From the NCBI GenBank assembly GCA_022014155.1, contig JAKLLS010000012.1:1-44311 (forward strand): a stretch of 44,311 bases of DNA, given 5' to 3'. Positions 1 through 8,120 of the stretch are shown here, piece after piece. A model generated the notes under the pieces. It saw only the letters and a list, made by a program, of their open reading frames with translations, was not told where the DNA came from and did no database searches. A program made the translations under genes and the position numbers. Position 1 is the first letter of the stretch. The number at the start of each line of letters is the position of its first letter. Source of the stretch: Marinobacter sp. (lineage in GTDB: Bacteria; Pseudomonadota; Gammaproteobacteria; Pseudomonadales; Oleiphilaceae).

Positions 1-334
1 CCGCCAGGCCCACGTAGGAATTGAAACGGATACCGCCCTGGTAAACGGAAGAAAACACCGGCCCGGGCCAGCGCCAGATCCACTGTAGCAGTGCCAGCAC
101 CAGCGTCATCACCAGTAGCATGGCCACAATCAGTAGTAGAATTTCACCATAAGCAGAGGCGGGCAAACGGGCCTGGCCCAGTTTGTAGACCAGCATGGCG
201 GGAAACAGTACGTAATAGGTGAAGCGCTCCGCCTGCATCCAGAAGCCTTCACCGGGAAAGTTCCAGCGACGGAACAGGTGCCCCATCACAATCAGCGCAA
301 ACACAGGCACCAGCGCCTGAACCATCACCGGCAT
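1..334 (-). CDS. AEC-family (auxin efflux carrier type) permease, N-terminal part
   Basis: This partial gene reads from an ATG at 334 leftwards off the window edge, giving about 111 residues. The translation starts MPVMVQALVPVFALIVMG and continues with hydrophobic stretches at about residues 3-20, 38-52 and 63-85, ending in GGIRFNSYVGLA. That pattern, with the N-terminal 'PVF' helix and the 'RFN.Y..LA' motif after the third helix, is typical of the AEC family of inner-membrane carriers, which export or take up small organic acids such as malate or malonate. A GGAG lies about nine bases before the ATG. Substrate cannot be told from this fragment. It runs the same way as the SDR gene to its right, 82 bases away, with no clear terminator between them. 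The family call is by eye. Confidence 0.75.
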   Translation of the reverse strand, partial: MPVMVQALVPVFALIVMGHLFRRWNFPGEGFWMQAERFTYYVLFPAMLVYKLGQARLPASAYGEILLLIVAMLLVMTLVLALLQWIWRWPGPVFSSVYQGGIRFNSYVGLA

Positions 335-416
335 GTCGACTTACTCCCGAACCTCACTCACACAAGGCCGGAAAGGATAACAAAGTTAGCAGGCTAGCGT
401 CTTGACCCGGCGTAAC

Positions 417-1187
417 CTACTTGCGCCAGAGCGTTCTCAGCACACCGCGGGTGACGGAAGCAGGCGCCGACTTGGCAATGGGCCACAAGGCTTTGAACTG
501 CATGGAGATCGGCCTGTGTAGACGCGGCTGCTCTACCTGCGCCCATACCTGGGCGGCCACCACATCCGGCGTCAGATTCACGCCAAGACGCTCGAACAGC
601 CGCGAGCCTTGCTCGTTCTGTTGCACCATCCCGGTGTTCACAAACGGCGGCATCAGATCGCCCACACGGATACCGTGGGGCTCCCACTCAATATCCAGCG
701 CCTCCGTCATTGCCCGTACCGCATGCTTACTGGCGGAGTAGGAAGCAAAATCCGGAATCCCGTAGGCGGCAGACGCCGAACTCATGTTCACCACCTGGGC
801 ATTGGGCGTCGCTTTCAGGTACGGAAAAGCCGCGTGCAACACCGTCATCAGCCCGATCACGTTGACTTCAACTACTGCCCGATGGGCCGACAGGCTGATC
901 TCTTCGAACGGTCCTACTTTCAGGATACCCGCGTTGTTGTGCAACAATCGCAGCTGGCCACCGGTACGCTCGGCGAAGTCCGCCAGCCCTTTTTTCACTG
1001 ACACCTCATCCACCACATCCATCACATGGATGCTGCAGCGGCCTTCACCCAGTTCGTCCTGAAGCGCGGCCAGCGCTGCCTCATCCCGGTCAGCAGCACC
1101 GACAAACCAGCCCTTGGACGCAAACAGAAGCGCGGTTTCACGACCAATACCGGCAGCTGCGCCGGTGATAAAGATGCATTCTTTCAC
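417..1187 (-). CDS. Short-chain dehydrogenase/reductase (SDR) family oxidoreductase
   Basis: A classical SDR of 256 residues. The cofactor motif TGAAAGIG is at residues 8-15, the NNAG structural motif at 84-87, the catalytic Ser at 137 and the YSASK catalytic motif at 150-154. The acidic D33 after the second strand (AADRDE) argues for NAD(H) rather than NADP(H). The start is GTG at 1187, preceded by AAAGGA at a good distance; there is no ATG alternative upstream. The C-terminal tail (about 220-256) is Arg/Lys-rich and ends TLWRK, as in SDRs loosely linked to lipid or alcohol oxidation. The substrate is unknown. It lies between a permease and a hemerythrin gene, which gives no pathway clue. 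Confidence 0.9.
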   Translation of the reverse strand: MKECIFITGAAAGIGRETALLFASKGWFVGAADRDEAALAALQDELGEGRCSIHVMDVVDEVSVKKGLADFAERTGGQLRLLHNNAGILKVGPFEEISLSAHRAVVEVNVIGLMTVLHAAFPYLKATPNAQVVNMSSASAAYGIPDFASYSASKHAVRAMTEALDIEWEPHGIRVGDLMPPFVNTGMVQQNEQGSRLFERLGVNLTPDVVAAQVWAQVEQPRLHRPISMQFKALWPIAKSAPASVTRGVLRTLWRK

Positions 1188-1259
1188 GGGTAGTCCTTTG
1201 GATTTAATGTGCGTTGGATGGGCATGATCTCAGGAACCGCCACATTTCTCCTTTGTCGA

Positions 1260-1844
1260 TCAAGGCCAATCGCGATGAACGTCCCCGATTGATCGTACAA
1301 CCCGGGCGGACAAGACCGCGTATTTCTCCAACAATGCTGACACGGTGGCCGACACCTGGCCACTCAACTGATCGTCCACCGCACGTCTTGCCTCAGCCAG
1401 GTTGCTGCCGCTCTTCAACTCCTGCACGGTCAGTGCCATACGACGATCAGACTCGAGAATGTGGAACGCCAGCCAACGGGCAAGGTAGTCGTAAATGTCC
1501 GCCAGCACGCGCTCTCGAGGGGCCTGACTGCCCCTGAAAATCTGGATCTGGGCAAAAAAGAGCTGATGGCTGTCATGGTGATTGCGAACCGCCTCTTCCG
1601 CACCCAGCCCTTCCCGCCAGATACCTTCTTCCGACTTGAAATGAAACGCCGCGTAAGAAAGCAGCTCCTCAAGAATGTCATTGCAGTCAACCCGGGCGTC
1701 ACCAGATACGAAATGCCGGGCCAGACGATTCAGTATGTCCACCAGCACCTTGTGCTGCTGATCAATACTCTCAATCCCGGTCTCGAAATTCCGATCCCAG
1801 GGAAACGGTTCGAACTCAGCGGTACCTTGCTTATGATCCGGCAT
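1260..1844 (-). CDS. Bacteriohemerythrin
   Basis: The protein is 194 residues from the ATG at 1844, which has GGGGAGGG seven bases upstream; a longer reading from 1871 lacks such support. All diiron ligand motifs of hemerythrins are visible. In the chosen numbering these are H31 (DQQH), H68 with E72 (FHFKSEE), H89 and H93 (NHHDSH) and H128 with D133 (FHILESD). Such proteins bind O2 at a non-haem diiron site and act in oxygen storage or sensing, or deliver O2 to oxygenases. A C-terminal helical extension of about 60 residues (from about 135) has no recognised domain, so it is not obviously fused to a signalling output. It is a single gene between the SDR and the hydrolase on the same strand. 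Confidence 0.92.
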   Translation of the reverse strand: MPDHKQGTAEFEPFPWDRNFETGIESIDQQHKVLVDILNRLARHFVSGDARVDCNDILEELLSYAAFHFKSEEGIWREGLGAEEAVRNHHDSHQLFFAQIQIFRGSQAPRERVLADIYDYLARWLAFHILESDRRMALTVQELKSGSNLAEARRAVDDQLSGQVSATVSALLEKYAVLSARVVRSIGDVHRDWP

Positions 1845-1949
1845 GGTAAAGCCCTCCCCACCCGGGCGCATCTATGCGACCAGTATACCAGTCAGGTCAG
1901 AGGCTGACCTTGTCCAAGGTCAAGGTGGGGGCCTGCTAATACCCACCAG

Positions 1950-2822
1950 TCAGCCTGGCTCTCCAAGCCATTTGGCCTTGGCTTTTTCAACAAGGGTACG
2001 AGCATCGTGGTTCCAGGGATGAAAATTCGGGCTATAAAACCTGAAATAGGATGGCAGAAGTCGCCGAAACACCCCGGGCTTGCCCCACATGTAGTTCAGG
2101 GCACCGGCCCAGGACTTCAGGTTGCCCAACTGGCTGTCTTCCTTCATCAATTGCACGAGGTGGATACTGGTAAACACCGGGAAAATCACACTCACAATCA
2201 GCATTTCCTGCAGCCGCACGCTCTCGCGACCGCCAACAGCTTTAAACACATCAAACGCCACAGCCTTATGCTCGGACTCCTCGATGGCGTGCCAGGCCCA
2301 GATCTTCGCCATGCGCGGGTCCATTTCTTCCAGCGCGTCATACTTCAACAGGAATTCCTCGGCCATCAGCGCCGTGAAATGCTCGACCGCTACGGTGTGA
2401 GCCAGCTGTCGTTCGGGGCTGAAGTTTTTTCGCATCCAGTCCATAAACGCCTGGATTTCCGCCTCCAGCCGGCCGAGACCAATGCCCCGCTCTTCCAGGA
2501 AACCGTTCAGCAGCTTGTGCTCCCGGGAGTGGTGCGCCTCCTGACCAATAAATCCGCGCACGGCTTTCTTCAGTTCCGGATCGGTGATGCGATCCTGGTA
2601 ATGGCGCACGGTATCAATGAAAAAGGTCTCGCCCGGTGGAAACGACGAAGACAGCGCCGCCAGCAACAGGGTTTTGACCGGATCATTGTCCCACCAGTAT
2701 TTGGGCACATCCTCTGCCAGGTCGATATTCGGGCGGCGCACCTGGGGAATCACACTCAGGGGTGACTTCGCGGGCTTGCGTTTCGGTGAGCGAATAACTT
2801 TGAGGTTAACGACTGAAGTCAT
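1950..2822 (-). CDS. Predicted metal-dependent hydrolase (ferritin-like fold, PF10118 type)
   Basis: The protein is 290 residues from the ATG at 2822, which has AGGAG eight bases upstream; reading in from 2915 would cross the promoter region shared with the AraC gene. Metal-ligand style motifs are spaced through a helical protein: E65, E95-x-x-H98 in GQEAHHSREH, E147-H148 in AVEHF, and E182-x-x-H185 in EESEHKA. This is the pattern of the 'predicted metal-dependent hydrolase' family (COG3687), whose ExxH repeats resemble diiron carboxylate proteins. The biochemical reaction is unknown. It is divergent from an AraC-type regulator that starts about 110 bases away, so that regulator is the likely controller. 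Hydrophobic residues at about 200-225 may form an amphipathic or membrane-associated helix. Confidence 0.8.
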   Translation of the reverse strand: MTSVVNLKVIRSPKRKPAKSPLSVIPQVRRPNIDLAEDVPKYWWDNDPVKTLLLAALSSSFPPGETFFIDTVRHYQDRITDPELKKAVRGFIGQEAHHSREHKLLNGFLEERGIGLGRLEAEIQAFMDWMRKNFSPERQLAHTVAVEHFTALMAEEFLLKYDALEEMDPRMAKIWAWHAIEESEHKAVAFDVFKAVGGRESVRLQEMLIVSVIFPVFTSIHLVQLMKEDSQLGNLKSWAGALNYMWGKPGVFRRLLPSYFRFYSPNFHPWNHDARTLVEKAKAKWLGEPG

Positions 2823-2931
2823 GGACAGTCTCCTGTATGGGGGATTTCTTGTAATCTGGCCCATAGAGTACTGGTCAGATGGATACCTCCGTGAGATGTT
2901 TGGCGGACAATGCACTTGTCATTGGTGGCCA
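2823..2931. promoter_or_regulatory. Divergent promoter region of the hydrolase and AraC-regulator genes
   Basis: About 110 bases separate the hydrolase ATG (2822, minus) from the preferred regulator ATG (2932, plus). Both promoters and any AraC-type binding site should lie here. No convincing -35/-10 pair or direct repeat was found by eye. An in-frame ATG at 2896 would shorten the region to 73 bases. Confidence 0.5.
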
Positions 2932-4011
2932 ATGCTCAACGGATCTCCACATACACTCACAGCTTCGGAGTTGCCCGGCTGGACCCGGCAGCCCAATCAG
3001 CCGGTGACCTATCCCCGTGTGTTTGTCGCATCGGCGGTAGAACTCGGCGCAGACCGAAGCGCAATCCTGCAGCATGCTGCGGTGCCCGCTGAGACTCTGG
3101 ACGACCCCGCAGGACGGATCTCTTACCTGCAAACCCTGCAGCTTTTCGAGGCGGTTCACGCTGCGATTGGCGACACCGCACTGGGGTTCGATACCGGCCT
3201 GCGTTTACCACTGACCGCCCACGGCAACCTGGGATACGCGCTGATGTGCGCCCCTACCCCGCGTGAGGCTATTTCGATTCTGGAGCGGTTCTGGCACTTA
3301 CGCGGGCGCGGCGTGCTGATGACTGTGAAAGAATCGGAGACCGACCTGTTTTTTGAAATCGAACCGGAAGTGCCTATCCCGGTTCCACTCCGAGAAATGA
3401 AGTTCAGCTCCATTCTGACCAGTATGATTCGGGGTATGGAGTTCGTTTTGCCCATGTTGCCAAATGACCGGGAAATCTGGTTATGCGGACCGGAACCCGG
3501 GGGGTATAGCAGCCGAAAGCAGCAAGTGCCCTGCGCAAGATTCAACATGCCCCGCGCTGGCGTGGTTCTGGGCGGTGACAGATCCTGGCTGGACCAACCA
3601 TTGCCAACCGCCAACCCGGAAGGGCTGGCCCAGGCGCTGGCGCAATGTGAACGGGAAAGCGCGCTCACAGAGACGGATAACGACATTGCCCGCCAGGTCC
3701 GCGCTCATTTGGTGCTGGGTCAGAATGGCTACCCCTCCCCCGAGCAGTTGGCTGAAAATCTGTGCCTGACACCAAGAACATTGCGCCGGCGGTTGCATGA
3801 GCAGGGGTTGAGCTATAAGCAGCTGCTGGATGATGTTCGGCGGCGGGACAGTTGCCAGTTATTGGCCAGCTCGGAACTGGAGATTCAGAGCATCAGCGAG
3901 GTGTTGGGTTTTGCCGATCCTGCGAACTTTACCCGGGCGTTCAAGAATTGGACGGGGGTGGCGCCGCGTGAGTGGCGGCGGGGGAACCCCCGAGTTCCAG
4001 GTGGAACCTGA
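2932..4011 (+). CDS. AraC-family transcriptional regulator
   Basis: Taken from the ATG at 2932 the protein is 359 residues. An in-frame ATG at 2896 is possible, and neither has a strong ribosome site. The N-terminal 220 residues match the arabinose-binding-like domain (PF12625 type) found in regulators such as OruR, with the features ILERFW and GPEPGGY. The C-terminal part from about residue 245 carries two helix-turn-helix motifs: LSPEQ/LAENLCLTPRTLRRRL for the first and ISEVLGFADPANFTRAFKNWTG for the second, followed by the conserved P-x-x-W/R end. It probably activates the divergent hydrolase gene in response to an unknown small ligand. It ends 35 bases before the end of the convergent helicase-fusion gene. 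Confidence 0.88.
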   Translation: MLNGSPHTLTASELPGWTRQPNQPVTYPRVFVASAVELGADRSAILQHAAVPAETLDDPAGRISYLQTLQLFEAVHAAIGDTALGFDTGLRLPLTAHGNLGYALMCAPTPREAISILERFWHLRGRGVLMTVKESETDLFFEIEPEVPIPVPLREMKFSSILTSMIRGMEFVLPMLPNDREIWLCGPEPGGYSSRKQQVPCARFNMPRAGVVLGGDRSWLDQPLPTANPEGLAQALAQCERESALTETDNDIARQVRAHLVLGQNGYPSPEQLAENLCLTPRTLRRRLHEQGLSYKQLLDDVRRRDSCQLLASSELEIQSISEVLGFADPANFTRAFKNWTGVAPREWRRGNPRVPGGT

Positions 4012-4046
4012 CGCTCCCCTATTGGGGTCCAATGACTGGAATAGAG

Positions 4047-7000
4047 TCAGCGTCCAGACGCCAGACGGAAAACCACACTCATTGGCGCACTTCCCTGGTG
4101 GCTTTGGTACTCAACTGGACCGTAGTAGGTGAACGGGGCACCCTTTCCATTGCGTAGCTTGTTTTCACGAACAAAAAGGTGGACTGACAAACCAAGCTTT
4201 TTGTGATCGATCAGTTCCCTACCTCGTTTACTTTCCGGTGTGGTCGAGCGCTGGCTCTGCCAATGAAAGGTGTTTTCGTCAATCCAATGGTCCACATACC
4301 GGTGCTCCTCGATTTTCCCCTGCTTGTTAAGGGTGACCAGAAGCACATGTGCCCCAGCCTCCTGAAGAAAGACATGGCCGCTTTGCCAATTACCCGGGTT
4401 GAATGTTTCACCGAATAAACCCGGAATTTCTTCTCTGGGCAGCTCCTGCCCAATGGCCATTTCCAACGGATCAATAACGGTATCTAAACGAGCGAAGGTA
4501 CGGAATTGCTCACTCAATTCCGGCGTCACCACAATATCTTCGTAGTCCGGGTTGGCAGCTTTCAAAACGTACTGACCGGAGGACGATTTCTGAACCATTC
4601 GCAACAGATACTGGGTATCTCCTGCGTCATCCATCCGTTCAATGGCGAGTGTTTTACCCGTGATTGAGCCGGCTCGCTCCGGATTAACTTGTTCCAGAAG
4701 CAGATAATCTCCGTCGTGAATGGGTCTTTTACCTCCATTCATGGAGTTACCAGAAGCCCGTGCAATAAAGTGCCGGGTGGGATCGATACGACCATATCCC
4801 TCCCCCAAAGAACGATACTCCTCTGCTTCCGCTCGACTGGTCCGAAAATGACCACAAGCAATTTTAAGCGATGGGAAGTAAGGTAACTCAGTGCCGGTTC
4901 GGGCAATGGGCGTCACATTGTTTGTTTCAGCAGGCTCAACCCTTGCGTCCAACCTAGCTTCGTATGAGGCCAGGCGGTAATCAATCAGCTCTTGCACCAT
5001 CTGTTCAAAGGTTTCTAATTGGCCAGCCTGGACTGCAAAAGTGGGGGTAAATCGGCCCTCGTCAATTTGAAACAGCGGTGGCGCTTTATTTGTCCAGTGA
5101 TCGACCGGGTTCTTCTTCCAGTATTGCAGCCACTGAGAAGATAGCCCATCAACATCCTGAACCGACTCTGCCAGCTCTTTAAACAGCTTTGGCCGGCGCT
5201 TGAGTATTCGCCATGATTCCTGGGCAAGCTCCGGCAATTCCGGAGCCTGCCGCCAGCCACCAAGCTGCTGGAACGCTTCAAGCAAAATCATCTTGAAGGA
5301 CTTGGTCATTGAGGTGGTCTCCACCTCAACCAGAAAACGTTCCTGTTCAACCAACAGGATAGCTTCGATTTCTGTGAGATCGCCTACATCGTTCAGCAAG
5401 CCAAACCAACTGCCGTGTTGCTTGCGGGTCTGAGTGAGGCTGGCCCCGAAGTGATAGTACTCAGTGAGGGTTGGACGGCGACCAAGCGTGTCTTTCAGTG
5501 CCTGGTAGTCCTTTTCAGCCCCTCTCTGGTCGAGTCCTTTCAGGAAGTCGATCACTTCCAGGTCGTAATTGATGAAGCACCCATCTGGCAATTCCAGCCT
5601 GTTTTCCTGGGCCTTACGGGCAAAGTCCGCCAACTGGCGGTGGTTCATGGCCTGTCCCATCAGTGCCTGCGGCTTATGCAGAAAGCTCTGGTGGTTGCCG
5701 ACGAAGTCCAGAATGACTAATTTGTCTTTCCCCGAGCTACGCCGCAACCCTCGACCAATCTGCTGAAGGAAAAGAACCTTGGATTCTGTTGGGCGCAGCA
5801 GCAACACCGTATCGATGGCCGGCAAATCGACCCCTTCGTTGAACAGATCAACTGAGAAAATGATCTCCAGTTGTCCATCCTCCAACATCTCAAGTGCCTC
5901 GCCACGAGACATGTCGGATTCACCATGAACGGCTGCCGCAGCTACGCCCTGTCGGGTGAATTGTGCCGCCATGAAATCTGCGTGCTGTCGAGACACACAG
6001 AAGGCCAATGTCCGGCTTTGACAGTGCTGTCGCCATACACTCAGTGCATGCCTGGCGCGCCCCAAAGTGGCCAGCTTGTGAGCAAGAAAATTGGGATCAA
6101 ACTTACCATTGCGCCAAGGAATCTCCGTGTAGTTAACGGTATCGTCATAAATGCCATGGTAATGAAATGGCACAAGAAAATGACCTCGGACACCGTCAAA
6201 TAGAGGGTACTCGTAGACCAGATTATCGTCACATAGTGACAGAATATCGGAACGGTCCGTCCGATCAGGTGTTGCCGTCAACCCCAACAGAAACTGCGGG
6301 GCAAAGTAACTGAGCAGTCGGTGATAGGTCGGCGCGGACGCATGGTGAAACTCATCCACCACAATATAATCAAAGTGCTGTGGACTGAACCTTTCGAGAT
6401 GAGCATCTTTACCCAGGGTCTGAACTGAGGCGCAAAGAATGTCCACTGAACGATCCCGTTGCTTGCCCATATAAAAGCCAACACGACTTTCGGGCTTGAT
6501 GCGGAGGTAGGTCTCCGCAGCCTGATAGAGAATTTCCTCACGATGGGCAACAAACAGCACCCGACGGGCGCCCATTTGCACCGCATCAAAGGCAGAGAGC
6601 CAGGTTTTCCCCAGCCCCGTTGCCAATACCACTAATCCTCTGCGGTATCCCTCCTCACGGGTTTGCTCTAACGCTTCCAGCGCAGCTACCTGGACTTCAT
6701 TTGGCTCAGGTGCCGGCTCCTGCTCAGTGCTACCCGGCGCCACCGGTTGGGGCGGGGGCACTCTTCGTTTGGCATATTCATCAATCCACCGATCTGTCAG
6801 CGGAACCACATTGGGATGCTGAAACAACTCTTCAAACCGGCTGACCGCTTCGAGATAACCGACATCCGGCGGAAAATCCACCTGATAATTCCACTCCAGA
6901 CCATCCTGCAGGGCCTGCCGGCTTATGTTACTGGATCCAATAAAAGCCCTGCCCCAGGCCTGGTAATTGTCAGCGTGCCCGGCAAACAGATAGGCCTTCA

Positions 7001-7889
7001 TGTGAAAGCTACTGCCCTTGCTTTGATAAATGCTTACCTGGGCACCATGCTCCTGCAAAAGGATCAACTTACGTAACGCTTCCGGATCAGTAATGTCCAG
7101 ATAATCGCTGGTGAGAATGCGCAGGCTAGCTGGTGAAGAAGCACGCTGTAAGGCACTGACCAGGTCAGGGAATAAGAGATTCAAGCCGGTTGTTTTGACA
7201 AAGGCGACGGCCATATCCACCTGATCAGCGGATTTAATGGCCTGGCACAGCTTTGGCAGGAAGTGATGCTTCTTGCCACCCGTGGTCAATTGTTTATGGG
7301 GTGCCAGCTGTTTGCTTAGGAGGATGTTCAGCCATTGCTCATCGCGACCTGGACGTTGGTCATCTGTGCACCACAGACGGCATGCTTCCAGCTCAGACAA
7401 GCTATGTGCCCACTGTTCAACCAACGTCTCGTTGGCATCAGTAAAGTGCCGGCCATGGTGCTCACGTTCACCTGAGCCAACCTTGAAACTCATATAAAAC
7501 GCACCGCCGGGCTTCAGGGCACGCCACAAACGCTCAATCGCATCAGGAACCTCAGACACAGGAAGATGCAATAGGCTGGCACAAGCCCAAATACCATCGT
7601 AGGCACTGAGTTCAGACACGTCGGAAAACGTGCGATGCTGGACCGACAACTTGGTCTTCTGAGAGGCGAGAGCGGCTATCGACTTGGAACCATCAAATGC
7701 AGTTACTCGGTATCCGTGCTGATTGAAATACAAGGCATCCCGGCCAGAACCGCAACCTGCGTCTAAAATATGACCACCCTCGGAGATCATCGGTAGGAAT
7801 TCATTGTAGAGTTCGTTCATTGCGACCCCAAATGTCGACTCTACAAACGCTGCGGCATTATTTTCGTAATAGCCTAGCGTATCTGGCAT
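4047..7889 (-). CDS. Five-part fusion: SAM methyltransferase - PLD-like nuclease - SF2 helicase - S24/LexA-like - C-terminal DUF3427-type domain
   Basis: One uninterrupted 1280-residue protein. Residues 1-190 are a class I SAM methyltransferase (DAGCGSGRD at 43-51). Residues 205-340 are a phospholipase-D-like nuclease with a single HMK (296-298) and IGSSN (317-321). Residues 398-735 are a superfamily-2 helicase: ATGLGKT 423-429, DEFH 512-515, TAT 538-540, QQIGRGLRR 709-717. Residues 740-985 and 1140-1280 resemble the DUF3427 region that follows such helicases. Between them, at 1001-1122, lies an S24/LexA-like domain with a CG cleavage-site-like pair (1012-1013) and GNSM (Ser1049). By hand alignment the catalytic lysine position is Leu1096, so proteolysis may be lost. 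AAGGA stands nine bases before the ATG. It is convergent with the AraC gene and divergent from the nucleotidase. Function is not established; DNA restriction, defence or repair fits the parts. The target of the methyltransferase is unknown. Confidence 0.85.
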   Translation of the reverse strand: MPDTLGYYENNAAAFVESTFGVAMNELYNEFLPMISEGGHILDAGCGSGRDALYFNQHGYRVTAFDGSKSIAALASQKTKLSVQHRTFSDVSELSAYDGIWACASLLHLPVSEVPDAIERLWRALKPGGAFYMSFKVGSGEREHHGRHFTDANETLVEQWAHSLSELEACRLWCTDDQRPGRDEQWLNILLSKQLAPHKQLTTGGKKHHFLPKLCQAIKSADQVDMAVAFVKTTGLNLLFPDLVSALQRASSPASLRILTSDYLDITDPEALRKLILLQEHGAQVSIYQSKGSSFHMKAYLFAGHADNYQAWGRAFIGSSNISRQALQDGLEWNYQVDFPPDVGYLEAVSRFEELFQHPNVVPLTDRWIDEYAKRRVPPPQPVAPGSTEQEPAPEPNEVQVAALEALEQTREEGYRRGLVVLATGLGKTWLSAFDAVQMGARRVLFVAHREEILYQAAETYLRIKPESRVGFYMGKQRDRSVDILCASVQTLGKDAHLERFSPQHFDYIVVDEFHHASAPTYHRLLSYFAPQFLLGLTATPDRTDRSDILSLCDDNLVYEYPLFDGVRGHFLVPFHYHGIYDDTVNYTEIPWRNGKFDPNFLAHKLATLGRARHALSVWRQHCQSRTLAFCVSRQHADFMAAQFTRQGVAAAAVHGESDMSRGEALEMLEDGQLEIIFSVDLFNEGVDLPAIDTVLLLRPTESKVLFLQQIGRGLRRSSGKDKLVILDFVGNHQSFLHKPQALMGQAMNHRQLADFARKAQENRLELPDGCFINYDLEVIDFLKGLDQRGAEKDYQALKDTLGRRPTLTEYYHFGASLTQTRKQHGSWFGLLNDVGDLTEIEAILLVEQERFLVEVETTSMTKSFKMILLEAFQQLGGWRQAPELPELAQESWRILKRRPKLFKELAESVQDVDGLSSQWLQYWKKNPVDHWTNKAPPLFQIDEGRFTPTFAVQAGQLETFEQMVQELIDYRLASYEARLDARVEPAETNNVTPIARTGTELPYFPSLKIACGHFRTSRAEAEEYRSLGEGYGRIDPTRHFIARASGNSMNGGKRPIHDGDYLLLEQVNPERAGSITGKTLAIERMDDAGDTQYLLRMVQKSSSGQYVLKAANPDYEDIVVTPELSEQFRTFARLDTVIDPLEMAIGQELPREEIPGLFGETFNPGNWQSGHVFLQEAGAHVLLVTLNKQGKIEEHRYVDHWIDENTFHWQSQRSTTPESKRGRELIDHKKLGLSVHLFVRENKLRNGKGAPFTYYGPVEYQSHQGSAPMSVVFRLASGR

Positions 7890-8120
7890 TAGGTGGTTTC
7901 CTTACTACTAGTTTGTACCTTATTTATCGATAGACCAGGTTAGCAGGTGGTTATCTATTGGCCAACTGCCATCATTACCCTTCTTCCCGTGTAGCTTTAT
8001 TGTTGCTGTGAGCTGCGACAAATATTGTCGCCATAATGTTGTAGGGTTGTGCTACGTAGATAGAAAACAGGCAGCGTGCCCTACCAGTTGAAATATCGCC
8101 CATGCGGAAGCGGAGAATCG
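7890..8120. other. Divergent intergenic region between helicase fusion and nucleotidase
   Basis: These 231 bases are AT-richer than the flanking genes and must hold the promoters of the fusion gene (minus) and the nucleotidase (plus). The clearest element is the 17-bp palindrome at 8015-8031. No RNA gene or further reading frame with a ribosome site was seen. Confidence 0.55.
8015..8031. promoter_or_regulatory. Palindromic operator candidate, copy 1
   Basis: GCGACAAATATTGTCGC is a perfect inverted repeat (7-bp arms, 3-bp centre). It lies 90-106 bases before the nucleotidase ATG and 126-142 bases before the helicase-fusion ATG. It matches the copy at 9105 in 15 of 17 positions and shares GCGACA-N5-TGTCGC with the copy in the WYL gene promoter at 10925. 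That distribution suggests a binding site for the WYL regulator; this is inference. Confidence 0.6.

Noticed and set aside
4025..4046. A dusA-derived attachment-site copy at the left end of the accessory segment
   Set aside because: Only about nine bases (ATGACTGGA against ATGGACTGGA) resemble the dusA start region, with a gap. This is at chance level.
8006..8021. CTGT-N8-ACAA near the helicase-fusion promoter as a LexA (SOS) box, suggested by the S24-like domain
   Set aside because: The last base differs from CTGT-N8-ACAG and the centre is not AT-rich. It also overlaps the better-supported 17-bp palindrome.
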